Shown: one piece after another, positions 22,501 to 35,000 of the stretch | Numbering within the stretch: position 1 is the stretch's first letter | How the letters are laid out: each line of letters starts with the position of its first letter | Notes under the pieces: model-generated | The model's input: the letters and a program-made list of their open reading frames with translations, nothing else | Database searches by the model: none | What the model was told of the DNA's origin: nothing | Assembly: GCA_008009225.1 (NCBI GenBank) | Contig: CM017771.1 | Location: 29,498,139-29,562,138, forward strand | DNA from: Acer yangbiense | Lineage: Eukaryota; Streptophyta; Magnoliopsida; Sapindales; Sapindaceae | DNA length: 64,000 nucleotides | Direction of reading: 5' to 3' | Program-made: the position numbers and the translations under genes

Positions 22501-24681
22501 ACCTCAACAAAATGGAGTTGTTGAGAGGAAGAATAGGGTCCTCCAAGAGATGGCCCGAGTGATGTTGCTTAGCAACAATGTCCCTAGGAACCTATGGGCC
22601 GAAGCTATCAATACGGCTTGCTATATAGGAAATCGTGTGTTCCTAAGGCCCGGTTCTAGAAACACCTCCTATGAGCTATGGAAGGGTAGGAAGCCAAATG
22701 TTAGCTACTTCCACACATTTGGAAGCAAATGCTACATTTTAAATGACCGTGATCAACTTGGCAAGTTTGATGCTAAGAGTGATGAGGGTATCTTTATTGG
22801 CTACGCCTTGAATAGTAAAGCCTATAGAGTTTTCAACTTGAAGACTCGAACCGTCATGGAATCATCAAATGTGGTCATTGATGATACTAGGCTCAAGTCT
22901 AATAACCATGAGGAGGAGGATGTTCTAAGGATGACTCTCCTTTGGAGAGGGTTGTGGTGACTCCCAATGTTGGGACATCTAATGAAGTCACACAACCCAT
23001 TACTAGAGTTCCTCTCTTGGACTCTAAAGAACCCGCTCCATGGGTTAGGAAACTCCATGATAAAGAAGATATCATTGGAGAGGTAAATGAGGGTGTTAGG
23101 ACTAGACGTCAACTTGCTAATCTTATTAGCTATACTTGCTACACCTCTCAAATTGAACCCAAAAAGGTTGAAGAAGCCTTACATGATGAATTTTGGGTTC
23201 TTGCCATGCAAGAAGAGCTAAACCAATTCGAAAGGAATGAGGTTTGGACTCTAGTTCCTAGGCCTAAGACCACTAATGTCATAGGCACTAAATGGATATT
23301 TAGGAACAAATCCGATGAGGATGGCAACATAGTGCGGAACAAGGCTAGACTTGTAGCACAAGGGTACTCTCAAATTGAGGGTATCGACTTTGAGGAGACA
23401 TTTGCTCCCGTTGCCCGCTTAGAGTCCATTAGGCTTCTCTTGTCCATCTCTTGTGTGCACAAGTTCAAATTGCACCAAATGGACGTCAAGAGTGCCTTCC
23501 TCAATGGCTTCTTGCAAGAGGAAGTGTTTGTTGAACAACCCAAGGGGTTTGTGGATGCACACCACCCCAACCATGTCTATCGCCTCAAGAAGGCACTATA
23601 TGGGTTGAAACAAGCACCGAGGGCTTGGTATGAGCGCCTCACTCAATTTCTTGTTGACAATAACTACACAAGAGGTAGTGTTGACAAGACACTATTCATC
23701 AAGAGAGACAATGATGAGCTTTTCATAGCTCAAATATATGTCGATGACATAGTGTTTGGCTCCACCAACAACACCAAGGTCCAACAATTTGTTGATGTTA
23801 TGTCTCATGAATTTGAGATGAGTCTTGTTGGTGAGCTTAATTACTTCCTAGGTTTGCAAATTAGGCAACTTGATAATGGGATCTTCATAACCCAAGCCAA
23901 ATATGCCAAAAACCTTGTGAAGAAGTTTGGTCTTGAAAAAGCCAAACATTGTGACACTCCTATGAGCACCACTTTGAAGCTAAGCAAGGATGCTAGCGGT
24001 AAAAGTGTGGACCAAACCTTATATCGTGGCATGATAGGGAGCTTGCTCTATTTGACCGCAAGTAGGCCCGATATATCATTTAGTGTAGGAGTTTGTGCTA
24101 GGTACCAATCCGATCCCAAGGAGTCCCATCTCTCTTCGGTTAAGAGAGTCATTCGCTTTGTGAATGGGACTTCCAACTATGGGATTTGGTACTCATTTGA
24201 CACTAATCCTAGTCTTGTAGGATATAGTGATGCGGATTGGGCAGGAAATTGTGATGATAGGAAGAGCACATCGGGCGGTTGCTTCTTTCTAGGCAACAAC
24301 TTGGTGTCTTGGTTTTGCAAGAAGCAAAACTCGATTTCCTTGTCCACGGCGGAAGCCGAGTACATAGCCGCGGGGAGTGGATGCACTCAACTTATATGGA
24401 TGAAGCAAATGCTAGTGGATTACGGATTCAACCAAGGTACTCTCACTCTCTTTTGTGATAACATGAGTGCCATTAATATTTCCAAGAATCCGGTGCAACA
24501 TTCTAGAACTAAGCATATTGACATCCGCCATCACTTCATTAGAGAGCTTGTTGAAAATAAATGCATAGTACTTGAACATGTAGGTACTAATGATCAACTT
24601 GCGGACCTATTTACTAAACCCTTAGATGCTACTCGATTTAAAACTCTTAGTAGATCTATTGGGGTATGTCTTGTGGAGTGA
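19526..24681 (+). pseudogene. Element C gag-pol, nearly intact, one frameshift
   Basis: The start is ATG 19526 (MSGNGGNGGGHEGASS). The first frame runs to 22960 and the second, +1 relative, reaches TGA at 24679-24681. Approximate residues in the first frame: UBN2-type gag 15-230; CCHC knuckle CFECGGIGHFAPEC from 302; Ser/Glu-rich segment 330-400; coiled coil 410-500; second CCHC CHFCGFDGHIRPHC from 615; PR WYLDSGCSRHMTG with Asp 709; integrase HHCC from about 830; then the integrase DDE core. The second frame holds RT (QMDVKSAFLNG, YVDDIVFG) and RNase H (SDADWAGNCDD, STAEAEYIAAG, DNMSAINIS). The break is at about 22925-22935: B has GTTTTAGATGATGACTCT where C has GTTCTAAGGATGACTCT, a small deletion in the linker after the integrase core. 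No other stop is seen, so the loss looks recent. Confidence 0.95.
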
Positions 24682-25960
24682 TGTTCTATGATTGACCCCA
24701 TATGGGGAACTCAAGCAAAGAGAGCTATTTTGCATTCTTGTATCTTGCAAAAAATTTGAAATATCTTATGCCTCTTCCTTTTAATTGCTTGAGTAAGCTT
24801 GGTTGTACATATGTATATATGTTTTAAAATTCCATAAGTGTGAACCTTGCTTGTCTACAATCCATGTCATATTTATGTTCAAACATGCATTTTTGGACTA
24901 GGAGATTTACATTGGAAGTATGATTTGAATGACCTATGATTATCTCCATGACATGATGATTCTTTAATAACATGCTAATGACAAATGAAAAAGCATGAAA
25001 TTCATATAACATGCTCACATGAAAAGCATGAATTGATGATTGCATATTCTTAAAAATGCAAAACTTGTGTGAAAACTTATGAGACTCAAAATGAATAAAG
25101 GATCTTGTATCCATTCAAAGGAATTTACATTCCAAATGTCTCTCTTTCTTTATTAGTTGAACATGGTTACTATCATACGGATAATTTTATCCGGAAAAAT
25201 CAAATAGGGTGCAAAGTCGCTCATGCCATGTTTCGCTTATAAAGTTGGATATAGTTGCTCTTAAATTGAAATCAATAATCTCTATATCCTTGCTTTTCCC
25301 ATGACATTGGTGAAATTGGTTTGAATTCTTATTAGAAACCTTTGTCATTTGCTTTGCCAAATACCATTGTATTTTGGACTTGAATGCTATATGTCTTGTA
25401 TGAAAAGCATGTTGGATTCACACATTTTCTCAAAATAAATCTCCTTGTTTCTCTCAAATTAATTGAAGTGCATAAAGTGACTTATATGTATATGCAAGTC
25501 TTGCATGCTTCTATCTCTCGTTGCTATGAGTGACCCGGTTGGGGACTACTCCTTTGCCTATATCATGACAAAAAGGGGGAGTAGGATATGGTAAGGGGAG
25601 GTGCAAAATATAGAAGCTATTGTACACTTTGGGGAGAACATACATTGAGGGGGAGTAACCCGTTGAGGGGGAGCATTGCATTTATCATACATTGCATACA
25701 TTTGGTAATGTTGTGCCTAAATTCTAAAAATGCAAATGCTTGGTATTGTTCTCACATGATTAATCTCACACTTTTCTTGTATTAGAAATGTTAGAAACTC
25801 TTTTCAGGGATTGTTTATTCTACAAGAGGATTGAAGACTTCAAGTTGCATTAGCTTATCCCTTTGTAATGTAGAATATCATTATAGTCCCGTAGTTTCTA
25901 TTTTTTGTGAGGAATCATTGTGAGTGATGGTTTTGTCACGAAATAGCCAAATGGGGAGAT
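24682..25960 (+). other. Element C 3' untranslated region and polypurine tract
   Basis: Non-coding. It contains CCCCATATGGGG at 24696-24707, the small hairpin CGGATAATTTTATCCG near 25178-25195, repeated purine tracts (AAAAAGGGGGAGTAG near 25570, GAGGGGGAG near 25646 and 25665) and the terminal tract AAATGGGGAGAT ending at 25960. That tract has a T where A and E have G. Confidence 0.88.
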
Positions 25961-27680
25961 TGTAAGGATTCCCGTTGTTTTTAATTGGCTTATTTCGTGA
26001 TCAAACCATATGTGGGGGTTCTTTGTAAGGGTAGCCTAAGTATCGGTCTTGTTGTTCGAAGCCCTTTTGAAGACCTCGTGTTGATAAGCACCGAAGGTAA
26101 ATTTCTATGTGCTTACTTTTCTTTGAAGAGATTAGTTGCACACACACACTTAACATTCATTGCATATGTGTGCATTCTCTTCATTTGTCACATTTCACAC
26201 TTGCACTTATTTATTATATTTTATGGTGTGTAATTGTGTCATGTTGTTGTATAATTCGTTTCCCGATAACTTTCGGAAACGTCCGCCCATGCACGAGAAT
26301 GTGCTTGGTTTAGCGCGAGGACCGCCTATGGAGAATGCCCTTGGCTTCTCCTTGGTTTTCACCTATCTAGGTGATCGGCGGTTATGATCGGCGGCCTGGC
26401 CGCCGAATGAAACCGCCGTTTCAGTCCAGATTGGTCTGGAGCATTTCTGCGGTTAAGATCGGCGGTCACGACCGCCGTTCGAAACCGCCATTTCAAGACC
26501 TGATTGATTTATCTCTCAGTCTAATTCGGCGGTTGAAACGGCGGGCATGAAACCGCCGTTCGAAACCGCCGTTCATACCTGGTTGATTTTGATCTCTCTG
26601 TTCTGTTTCGGCGGTTGGAATCGGCGGTCACGAAACCGCCGAATTAACCGCCGTTTATGCTCTGTTCTTCACGAGCTCAATTCGGCGGTCATTAACGGTG
26701 GCCTGGCCGCCGATTGAAACCGCCGATTGGCGCGTTTCTTTGAAACTTACTTAAACGACCACACTTTGATTTGGCCCCCTATATATATGCCACTTTGACT
26801 TTAGGTCAATTAAGAGAGTTCATATTCAGAATTCATACTTAGGATATTTTTCAAAGAGAAGAAAAATTCCAAGAACTCCATTCTTGATTCTCAAACACTT
26901 TTCATGATCATCAATCATCATCTAGCATCATCTTAGATCATCTAGATGTCATCTAGCATGGAATCTTCATCATACTTTGCTTGGTAAGCTTTTCACTAAT
27001 ATCTTACATGTTTTGTGTTTCTCTTATCTAGCAATCTCAATTAATTACTTGTTTGTTATTTTGTATGCTTTAGATACAATATTGAGATGAGTATGATGTA
27101 TGTTTGAGATTTTATATTGTGCTTGCATATTAGGTTTTGTGCTTAATATTGATTAGCTAAACTAATTGACATGTCATTTAGTTTTAATATCTAGGATTGT
27201 TCTTAATTGCATATTAATCATCTTAGATAAGCATATAGGGTTTCCCTTGCTCTATGTTGCATTTTGGATATTTACATATATTCACTTAGGGTTGTATTCT
27301 CTTCATAGAGAAAGTAAGTCTTGTGTGTAGCATCCGGGATTAGGTTGCTTAGAACGCAAGCAAATTGGACTAGGTTCACTCATACCGGGATTAGGTAGGT
27401 GTGTGATTACTTCCGGGATTAGGTTGTAATCGTTTGCACATTTAGTGGATTCGAGGTTCGAGTGTGGCTTACTTACATAGCCCGTGGTTTTTCCCGTGAG
27501 GGTTTCCACGTAAAAACCAAGTGTTGTTTTAATTTCCGCACCATATTACAATTGCTTGGTTATATTATCTTGAGGGCATTTTCGTAATTTTGACTAACAC
27601 GAAAAATTGGGTAAAAAGCGTAAAATCTATTCACCCCCCCTCTAGATAGCTTTATACACACCGTGCTATTATTTGTTTCA
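25961..27680 (+). repeat. Element C 3' LTR (1720 bp)
   Basis: Same length and layout as the 5' LTR. Differences I can see: CCGCGCATG versus CCGCCCATG; two in the GC module near 26479-26489; GGCGGCC versus GGTGGCC near 26699; TTTTGATAT versus TTTTAATAT near 27185; and CCGCGC versus CCGTGC near the end. It is followed by the TSD CCTAT and the resumed B sequence. Confidence 0.97.
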
Positions 27681-28676
27681 CCTATGATTATCTCCATGAC
27701 ATGATGACTCTTAAATAACATGCTAATGTCAAATGAAAAAGCATGAAATTCATATAACATGCTCACATGAAAAGCATGAATTGATGATTGCATACTCTTA
27801 AAATGCAAAACCTTGTGTGAAAGCTTATGAGACTCAAAATGAATAAAGGATCTTGTATCCGTTCAAAGGAACTTACATTCCAAATGTCTCTCCTTCTTTA
27901 TTGGTTGAACATGGCTTCTATCATACGGATATCTTATCCGGAAAAATCAAATAGGGTGCAAAGTCGCTCATGCCATGTTTCGCTTATAAAGTTGGATATA
28001 GTTGTTCTTAAATTAAAATCGATATATTCTATATCCTTGCTTTACTCATGACATTGGTGAAATTGGATTGAATTCTTATTAGAAACCTTTGTCATTTGCT
28101 TTGCCAAATACCATTGTATTTTGGACTTGAATGCTACATGTCTTGTATGCAAAGCATGTTTGATTCACACATTTTCTTTCAAATAAATCTCCTTGTTTCT
28201 CTCCAATTAATTGAGATGCATAAAGTGACTTATATTCATTATGCAAATCTTGCATGCTACTATCTCTCGTTGCTATGAGTGACCCAGTTGGGGACTACTC
28301 CTTTGCCTATATCATGACAAAAATGGGGAGTAGTATATGGTAAGGGGAGTTGCAAAATATATTACAAAATATAGAAGCAATTGTGCATATTGGGGAGAAC
28401 ATTCATTGAGAGGGAGTAACCCGTTGAGGGGGAGCATTGCATACACATACATTTCATCATGTTGTGCCTAATCTTTTACAAATGCAAATGCTTGTTTTTG
28501 TTCTCACTTGATTCATCTCACTTTTTACTTGTATTCTACAAGAGATTGAAGATTTGAAGTTTTATTTTCTTATCTCTTTGTACTATAGAATATCATAGTT
28601 ATCCCGTTGTTTCTATTTTAATGTGAGGAATCAATGTGAGTGGTGGTTTTGTCACGAAATAGCCAAAGAGGGAGAT
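27681..28676 (+). other. Element B 3' untranslated region, second part
   Basis: It resumes after element C with CCTATGATTATCTCC, exactly as in A and C. It holds the hairpin CGGATATCTTATCCG near 27925-27939 and purine tracts near 28320, 28410 and 28430. The polypurine tract AAAGAGGGAGAT abuts the LTR at 28677 and is altered (AGAGGG instead of AGGGGG). It has no ORF of note. Confidence 0.9.
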
Positions 28677-29279
28677 TGTAAGGTTCCCATTTGTTGATTG
28701 GCTCATTTCGTGGACAAACCACATGTTGGGGGTTCTTTGTAAGGGTAGCCTAGGTATCGGTGTTATTGCTCAAGCCCTTTGAAGACCTCGTCTTGATAAG
28801 CACCGAAGATAAATTTCTATGTGCTTACTTTTCTTTAAACAGATTAGTTGCACACACACACTTAACACACATTGCATATGTGTGCATTCTCTTCACTTGT
28901 CACATTTCACACTTGCACTTATTTGTTATATTTTGTTGTGTAATTGTGTCTTGTTGTCTTGTAATTCGTTTCCCGATTGTTTCCGGAAACGTCCTCGCAT
29001 GCACTAGAATGTGCTTGGTTTAGCGCGAGGACCGCCTACGGAGAATGCCCTTGGCTTCTCCTTGGTTTTCACCTTTGTTGGTGATCGGCGGTTATTATCG
29101 GCGGCCTGGCCGCCGAATGAAACCGCCATTTGCTTCCAGTAGTGTATGGAGCGATTCTGCGGTTATAATCGGCGGTCACGACTGCCGTTCAAGACCTGAT
29201 TGATTTTATCTCTCGGCCTAATTCGGCGGTTGAATCGGCAGTCACGAATGAAACCGCCGTTTTCATACCTGATTGATTT
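28677..29279 (+). repeat. Element B 3' LTR, first segment
   Basis: First 603 bp of the B 3' LTR (TGTAAGGTTCCC...). Element D cuts it inside the GC module at GATTT (29275-29279). The sequence continues at 38583. Confidence 0.94.
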
Positions 29280-30767
29280 TGAAACAAATTACAGCACAGT
29301 GTGTATAAAACTATCTAGAGGGGGGTGAATAGATTTTAAGCTTTTTACCTAATTTTTCGTGTTAGTCAAAATTACAAAATTACCCCTAAACAGATAAAGC
29401 AATAAATCAAGTATAAAATGCGGAAATTAAATAACACTTGATTTTTACGTGGAAACCCTCACAGGAAAAACCACGGGCTAGTAAGTAAGCCACACTCGAA
29501 CCTCGAATCCACTAAATGTGTAAAACGATTACAACCTAATCCCGGAAGTAATCACACACCTACCTAATCCCGGTATGAGTGAACCTAGTCCAATTTGCTT
29601 GCGATCTAAGCAACCTAATCCCGGAAGCTACACACAAGACTTATTTTCTCAATGAAGAGAATAAAACCCTAAGTGAATATATATTCAAATGCAACATAGA
29701 GCAAGGGAAACCCTATATGCTTATCTAAGATGATTAATATGCAATTAGAACAATCCTAGATATTAAAAACTAAATGACATGTTCAATCAAATAGTTTAGC
29801 TAATCAAGATTAAGCACAAAACCTAATTAGCTATCACAATACAACTTCTCAAATATACATCACACTAATCTCAATCTTGTATCAAAAGATATATGAAAAT
29901 CATACAAGTAATAAATTGAGATTGCTTGTTAAGAAAAACACAAAATATGTAGATATTAGTGAAAGGCTTACCAAGCAAAGTATGATGAAGAATCCATGCA
30001 AAGAGACATCTAGATGATCAAGGATGATGCTAGATGATGATTGATGATCATGAAAAAGTGTTTGAGTAAACTAAAAATGAGTTCTTTGGAATTTTTCTTC
30101 TCTTTGAAAAATATCCTAAGTATAGAATCTGAATATGAACTCTCTTCATTGACCTAAAGTCAAAGTGGCATATATATAGGGGGCCAAAACAAAGTGTGGT
30201 CGTTTTGATAAGTTGGCCTCATATTTGCCTTGGGCGCTGTACGTAGAACGCCTCTTGTACAGCGCTTGTACAGCGCCCCCAACTCTGTTCTCACGGGAAA
30301 ACAGAGTGGCGCTGTACGTAGAGCGCTTTGTACAGCGACCCAACAGCGACCGAATTAAATCGATTAGGTCTGAACAGCGCTCAATGGGCGCTGTTCGTAC
30401 AGCGCTTCTGTAGAGCGTTTTTGGGAGCGCCCAATGCAAAAATGCAATCCTAAGTCTAAGCATGACAAGGCAATTGGATATGCAAGATGCAATCAAACTA
30501 ACATGCAAGAAGAGATGTTAATGAACATTAATGCATAAAAATAAGACACATAACATACAAGTATTAAACATATGCATAAGTTGTGAGTGTGTGCAACTAT
30601 CTCTTCAAGACAAGTAAGCACAAAGAAATATACCTTCGGTGCTTTATCAATACGAGGTCTTCAAAGGGCTTCGAACAATAAACCCGATACCTAGGCTACC
30701 CTTACAAAGAACCCCCAACATGTGGTTTGTCCACGAAATGAGCCAATCAACAAATGGGAACCTTACA
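29280..30767 (-). repeat. Element D 3' LTR (1488 bp)
   Basis: Minus-strand TGTAAGGTTCCCATTTG...TTTGTTTCA. The GC module is the TACAGCGC/GCGCTGTAC type (about 30228-30435), not CGGCGG. The flanking U3 start, TATA region (GGCCCCCTATATATATG on the minus strand, about 30170-30186) and U5 are close to those of A and C. Confidence 0.95.
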
Positions 30768-31966
30768 ATCTCCCCATTTGGCTATTTCGTGACAAAACCA
30801 CCACTCACATTGATTCCTCACATTAAAATAGAAACAATGGGATAACTATGATATTCTATAGTACAAAGAGATAAGAAAATAAAACTTCAAGTCTTCAATC
30901 TCTTGTAGAATAATCAAGCCCTGAAAAGAAAGTTTCTAACATTTCCAATACAAGTAAAAAGTGAGATGAATCAAGTGAGAACAAAAATAAGCATTTGCAT
31001 TTGTAAAAGATTAGGCACAACATGATAAAATGTAGTGTATGCAATGCTCCCCCTCAACGGGTTACTCCCTCTCAATGAATGTTCTCCCCAATATGCACAA
31101 TTGCTTCTATATTTTGCAACTCCCCTTACCATATACTACTCCCCCTTTTTGTCATGATATAGGCAAAGGAGTAGTCCCCAACCGGGTCACTCATAGCAAC
31201 GAGAGATAGTAGCATGCAAGATTTGCATAATGAATATAAGTCACTTTATGCATCTCAATTAATTGGAGAGAAACAAGGAGATTTATTTGAAAGAAAATGT
31301 GTGAATCAAACATGCTTTGCATACAAGACATGTAGCATTCAAGTCCAAAATACAATGGTATTTGGTAAAGCAAATGACAAAGGTTTCTAATAAGAAGTCA
31401 AACCAATTTCACCAAAGTCATGAGTAAAGCAAGGATATAGAATATATTGATTTCAATTTAAGAACAACTATATCCAACTTTATAAGTGAAACATGGCATG
31501 AGCGACTTTGCACCCTTTTTTATTTTTCCGGATAAGATATCCGTATGATAGTAGCCATGGTCAACTAATAAAGAAAGAGAGACATTTGGAATATAAATTC
31601 CTTTGAACGGATACAAGATCCTTTATTCATTTTGAGTCTCATAAGCTTTCACACAAGGTTTTGCATTTTGAGAATATGCAATCATCAATTCATGCTTTTC
31701 ATGTGAGCATGTTATATGAATTTCATGCTTTTTCATTTGACATTAGCATGTTATTTAAGAATCATCATGTCATGGAGATAATCATAGGTCATTCAAATCA
31801 TACTTCTTACATACATCTCCTAGTCCCAAAATGCATGTTTGAACATAAATATGACATGGATTGTAAACAAGCAAGGTTCACACTTATTGAATTGAAAACA
31901 TATATACATATGTGCAACCAAGTTTACTCAAACAATTAAAAGAAGAGGCATAAGTTATATAGAATT

Positions 31967-31999
<33 letters not shown>

Positions 32000-32067
32000 A
32001 AGATACAAGAATGCAAAGTAGCTCTCTTTGCTTGAGTTCCCCATATGGGGTCAAATAACAAAACACA
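30768..32067 (-). other. Element D 3' untranslated region
   Basis: Non-coding. On the minus strand it holds CCCCATATGGGG (32039-32050), a 30-base A run (T run on the plus strand, 31968-31997) where other copies have about six A, the hairpin GGATATCTTATCC near 31529-31545, purine tracts near 31050-31150 and a polypurine tract (AATGGGGAGAT) against the LTR. Confidence 0.88.
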
Positions 32068-35000
32068 TCACTCCACAAGACAAATTCCAATAGATCTACT
32101 AAGAGTTTTAAATCGAGTAGCATCTAAAGGTTTAGTGAATAGGTCCGCAAGTTGATCGTTTGTACCTACATGCTCAAGTACAATAACTTTGTTCTCAACT
32201 AGCTCTCTAATGAAGTGATGACGGATGTCAATATGCTTAGTTCTAGAATGTTGGACCGGATTCTTGGAAATATTAATAGCACTCTTGTTATCACAAAAGA
32301 GAGTGAGTGTACCTTAGTTGAATCCGTAGTCTACTAGCATTTGCTTCATCCATATAAGTTGAGTGCATCCACTCCCCGTGGCTATGTACTCGGCTTCCGC
32401 CGTGGACAAGGAAATCGAGTTTTGCTTCTTGCAAAACCAAGACACCAAGTTATTGCCTAGAAAGAAGCAACCGCCCGATGTGCTCTTCCTATCATCACAA
32501 TTTCCTGCCCAATCCGCATCACTATATCCTACAAGACTAGGATTAGTGTCAAATGAGTACCAAATTCCATAATTAGAAGTCCCATTCACAAAGCCAATGA
32601 CTCTCTTAGCTTCAAAGTGGTGCTCATAGGAGTGTCACAATGTTTGGCTTTTTCAAGACCAAACTTCTTCACTAGGTTTTTGGCATATTTGGCTTGGGTT
32701 ATGAAAATCCTATCATCTAGTTGCCTAATTTGCAAACCTAGGAAGTAACTAAGCTCACCAACAAGACTCATCTCAAATTCATGAGACATAACATCAACAA
32801 ATTGTTGGACCTTGGTGTTGTTGGTGGAGCCAAACACTATATCATCAACATATATTTGAGCTATGAAAAGCTCATCATTGTTTCTTTTGATGAATAGTGT
32901 CTTGTCAACACTACCACGTGTGTAGTCATTGTCAACAAGAAATTGAGTGAGGCGCTCATACCAAGCCCTTGGTGCTTGTTTCAACCCATATAGAGCCTTC
33001 TTGAGGCGATAGACATGGTTGGGGTGGTGAGCATTCACAAACCCCTTGGGTTGTTCAACAAACACTTCCTCTTGCAAGAAGCCATTGAGGAAGGCACTCT
33101 TGACATCCATTTGGTGCAATTTGAACTTGTGCACACAAGAAATGGACAAGAGAAGCCTAATAGACTCTAAACGGACAATAGGAGCAAATGTCTCCTCAAA
33201 GTCAATACCCTCAATTTGAGAGTACCCTTGTGCTACAAGTCTAGCCTTGTTTCGCACTATGTTGCCATCCTTATCGGATTTGTTCCTAAATATCCATTTA
33301 GTGCCTATGACATTAGTGGTCTTAGGCCTAGGAACTAGAGTCCAAACCTCATTCCTTTCGAATTGGTTTAGCTCTTCTTGTATGGCAAGAACCCAAAATT
33401 CATCATTTAAGGCTTCTTCAACCTTTTTGGGTTCAATTTGAGAGGTGTAGCATGTGATGTCCCAACATTAGGAGACACCACAACATTCTCCAAAGGAGAA
33501 ACATCACTAAAAATAACCTCCTCCTCATGATCATTTGACTTGAGCCTAGTATCATCAAATACGACATTGGATGATTCCATAACACTTAGAGTCTTTAAAT
33601 TGAAAACTCTATAGGCTCTACTATTCAAGGCATAGCCAATAAAAATACCCTCATCACTCTTAGCATCGAATTTGCCAAGTTGATCACGGTCATTCAAAAT
33701 GTAGCATTTGCTTCCAAAAGTGTGGAAGTAGCTAACATTTGGCCTCTTGCCTTTCTATAACTCATAGGACGTGTTTCTAGTACCGGGCCTTAGGAAAACT
33801 CTATTTCCTATATAGCAAGCCGTATTGATGGCTTCGGCCCATAGGTTCCTGGGGACATTGTTGCTAAGCAACATCACACGGGCCATCTCTTGAAGGACCC
33901 TATTTTTCCTCTCAACAACTCCATTTTGTTGAGGTGTCCTAGGAGCCGAAAACTCATGGAAGATGCCTAAACCATTACAAAAGGTTTCAAAGGTAGCATT
34001 CTCAAATTCCCTCCCATGGTCACTTCTAATCCGTTTTATGCTTTTAATATTAGAGTTCATCTCATTTTGTATTTTATTACAAAGCATTTTAAACTTATCA
34101 AAAGTTTCGGATTTTTCTCTAAGAAAATATGTCCATGTGAACCTAGACAAATCATCAACACAAACAAAAATGTATCTCTTTCCACCCAAACTTTCGGTTT
34201 GCATGGGACCCATAAGGTCCATGTGGAGGAGCTCAAGAGGCTCCTTGGTGGTGAGATACTTACCCTTTTTGTGCATGCTTTTAGTTTGCTTTCCTTGTTG
34301 GCAAGGTCCACAAACACCATTGGCTTTCTTCCCAAGCTTAGGGAGGCCACGCACACAATTGAACTTTCCAAGGGTCCGTAGATCCCTAAAGTTCATGTGG
34401 CCAAGTTTTCATGCCACAACTCAATTTGCTCATCCATGGACACATGATTAGATACAATACTAGTTTCAAGACAATAACAATTGTCGCTAGATCTCATGCC
34501 CTTCAACAAGGTTTGTCCATCGGGTTTTAGGATAGAGCAATAATCTTTAGAAAACAAGATGGAATATCCTTCATCACTAAGATGTGAAATGCTTATTAAA
34601 TTGGCTTTCAAGCCATCAACAAATAAAGCATTGGATAAGGAGGGTAACCCGGGAACGGAAATGGTTCCTTTCCCTACAACATTTCTTTTGGATCCATCAC
34701 CAAAAGTGACATTTCCACCTTCCTCCATAATAAGAGTCTCGAAGAAACTCTTGTTTCCCGTCATGTGCCTAGAGCACCCACTATCCAAATACCAAAAATT
34801 AGAAGAATTTGCCTTCAAGGCTATTTGTGCAACATGGCAAACATTTTCATTCTTTCTAATCCACTTAGCAACAATTTTAGCTTTCTTAGTGGTCTTTGGT
34901 ACATGTGCTCTACTATTCCTAGGATCATGCAAATCAATATTATCATTCCTAGGAACATGCATCTTGGCTCTATTCTTTCTCTTTTCAATCATGCTTCGTG

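Larger units (their letters stand above)
17682..27680 (+). mobile_element. Element C: complete young SIRE-like Copia retrotransposon
   Basis: 9,999 bp, flanked by CCTAT at 17677-17681 and 27681-27685. Both LTRs are exactly 1720 bp and I count about six substitutions between them (roughly 99.6% identity by eye). The internal region has a degenerate PBS, gag-pol with one frameshift, a 3' untranslated region and a polypurine tract. This is the best preserved and youngest element in the window, inserted into the 3' untranslated region of B. Its gag-to-integrase half resembles B, while its RT-to-LTR half resembles A. Confidence 0.97.

Noticed and set aside
22925..22960. Possible programmed frameshift in element C
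   Set aside because: A and B read through this place in one frame and C has simply lost bases. There is no slippery site, and Copia elements encode gag-pol as one ORF.
31968..31997. Poly-A tail of a SINE or processed sequence
   Set aside because: Other copies have about six A at the same place, and the flanking element sequence continues unbroken on both sides with no TSD. It is a homopolymer expansion.
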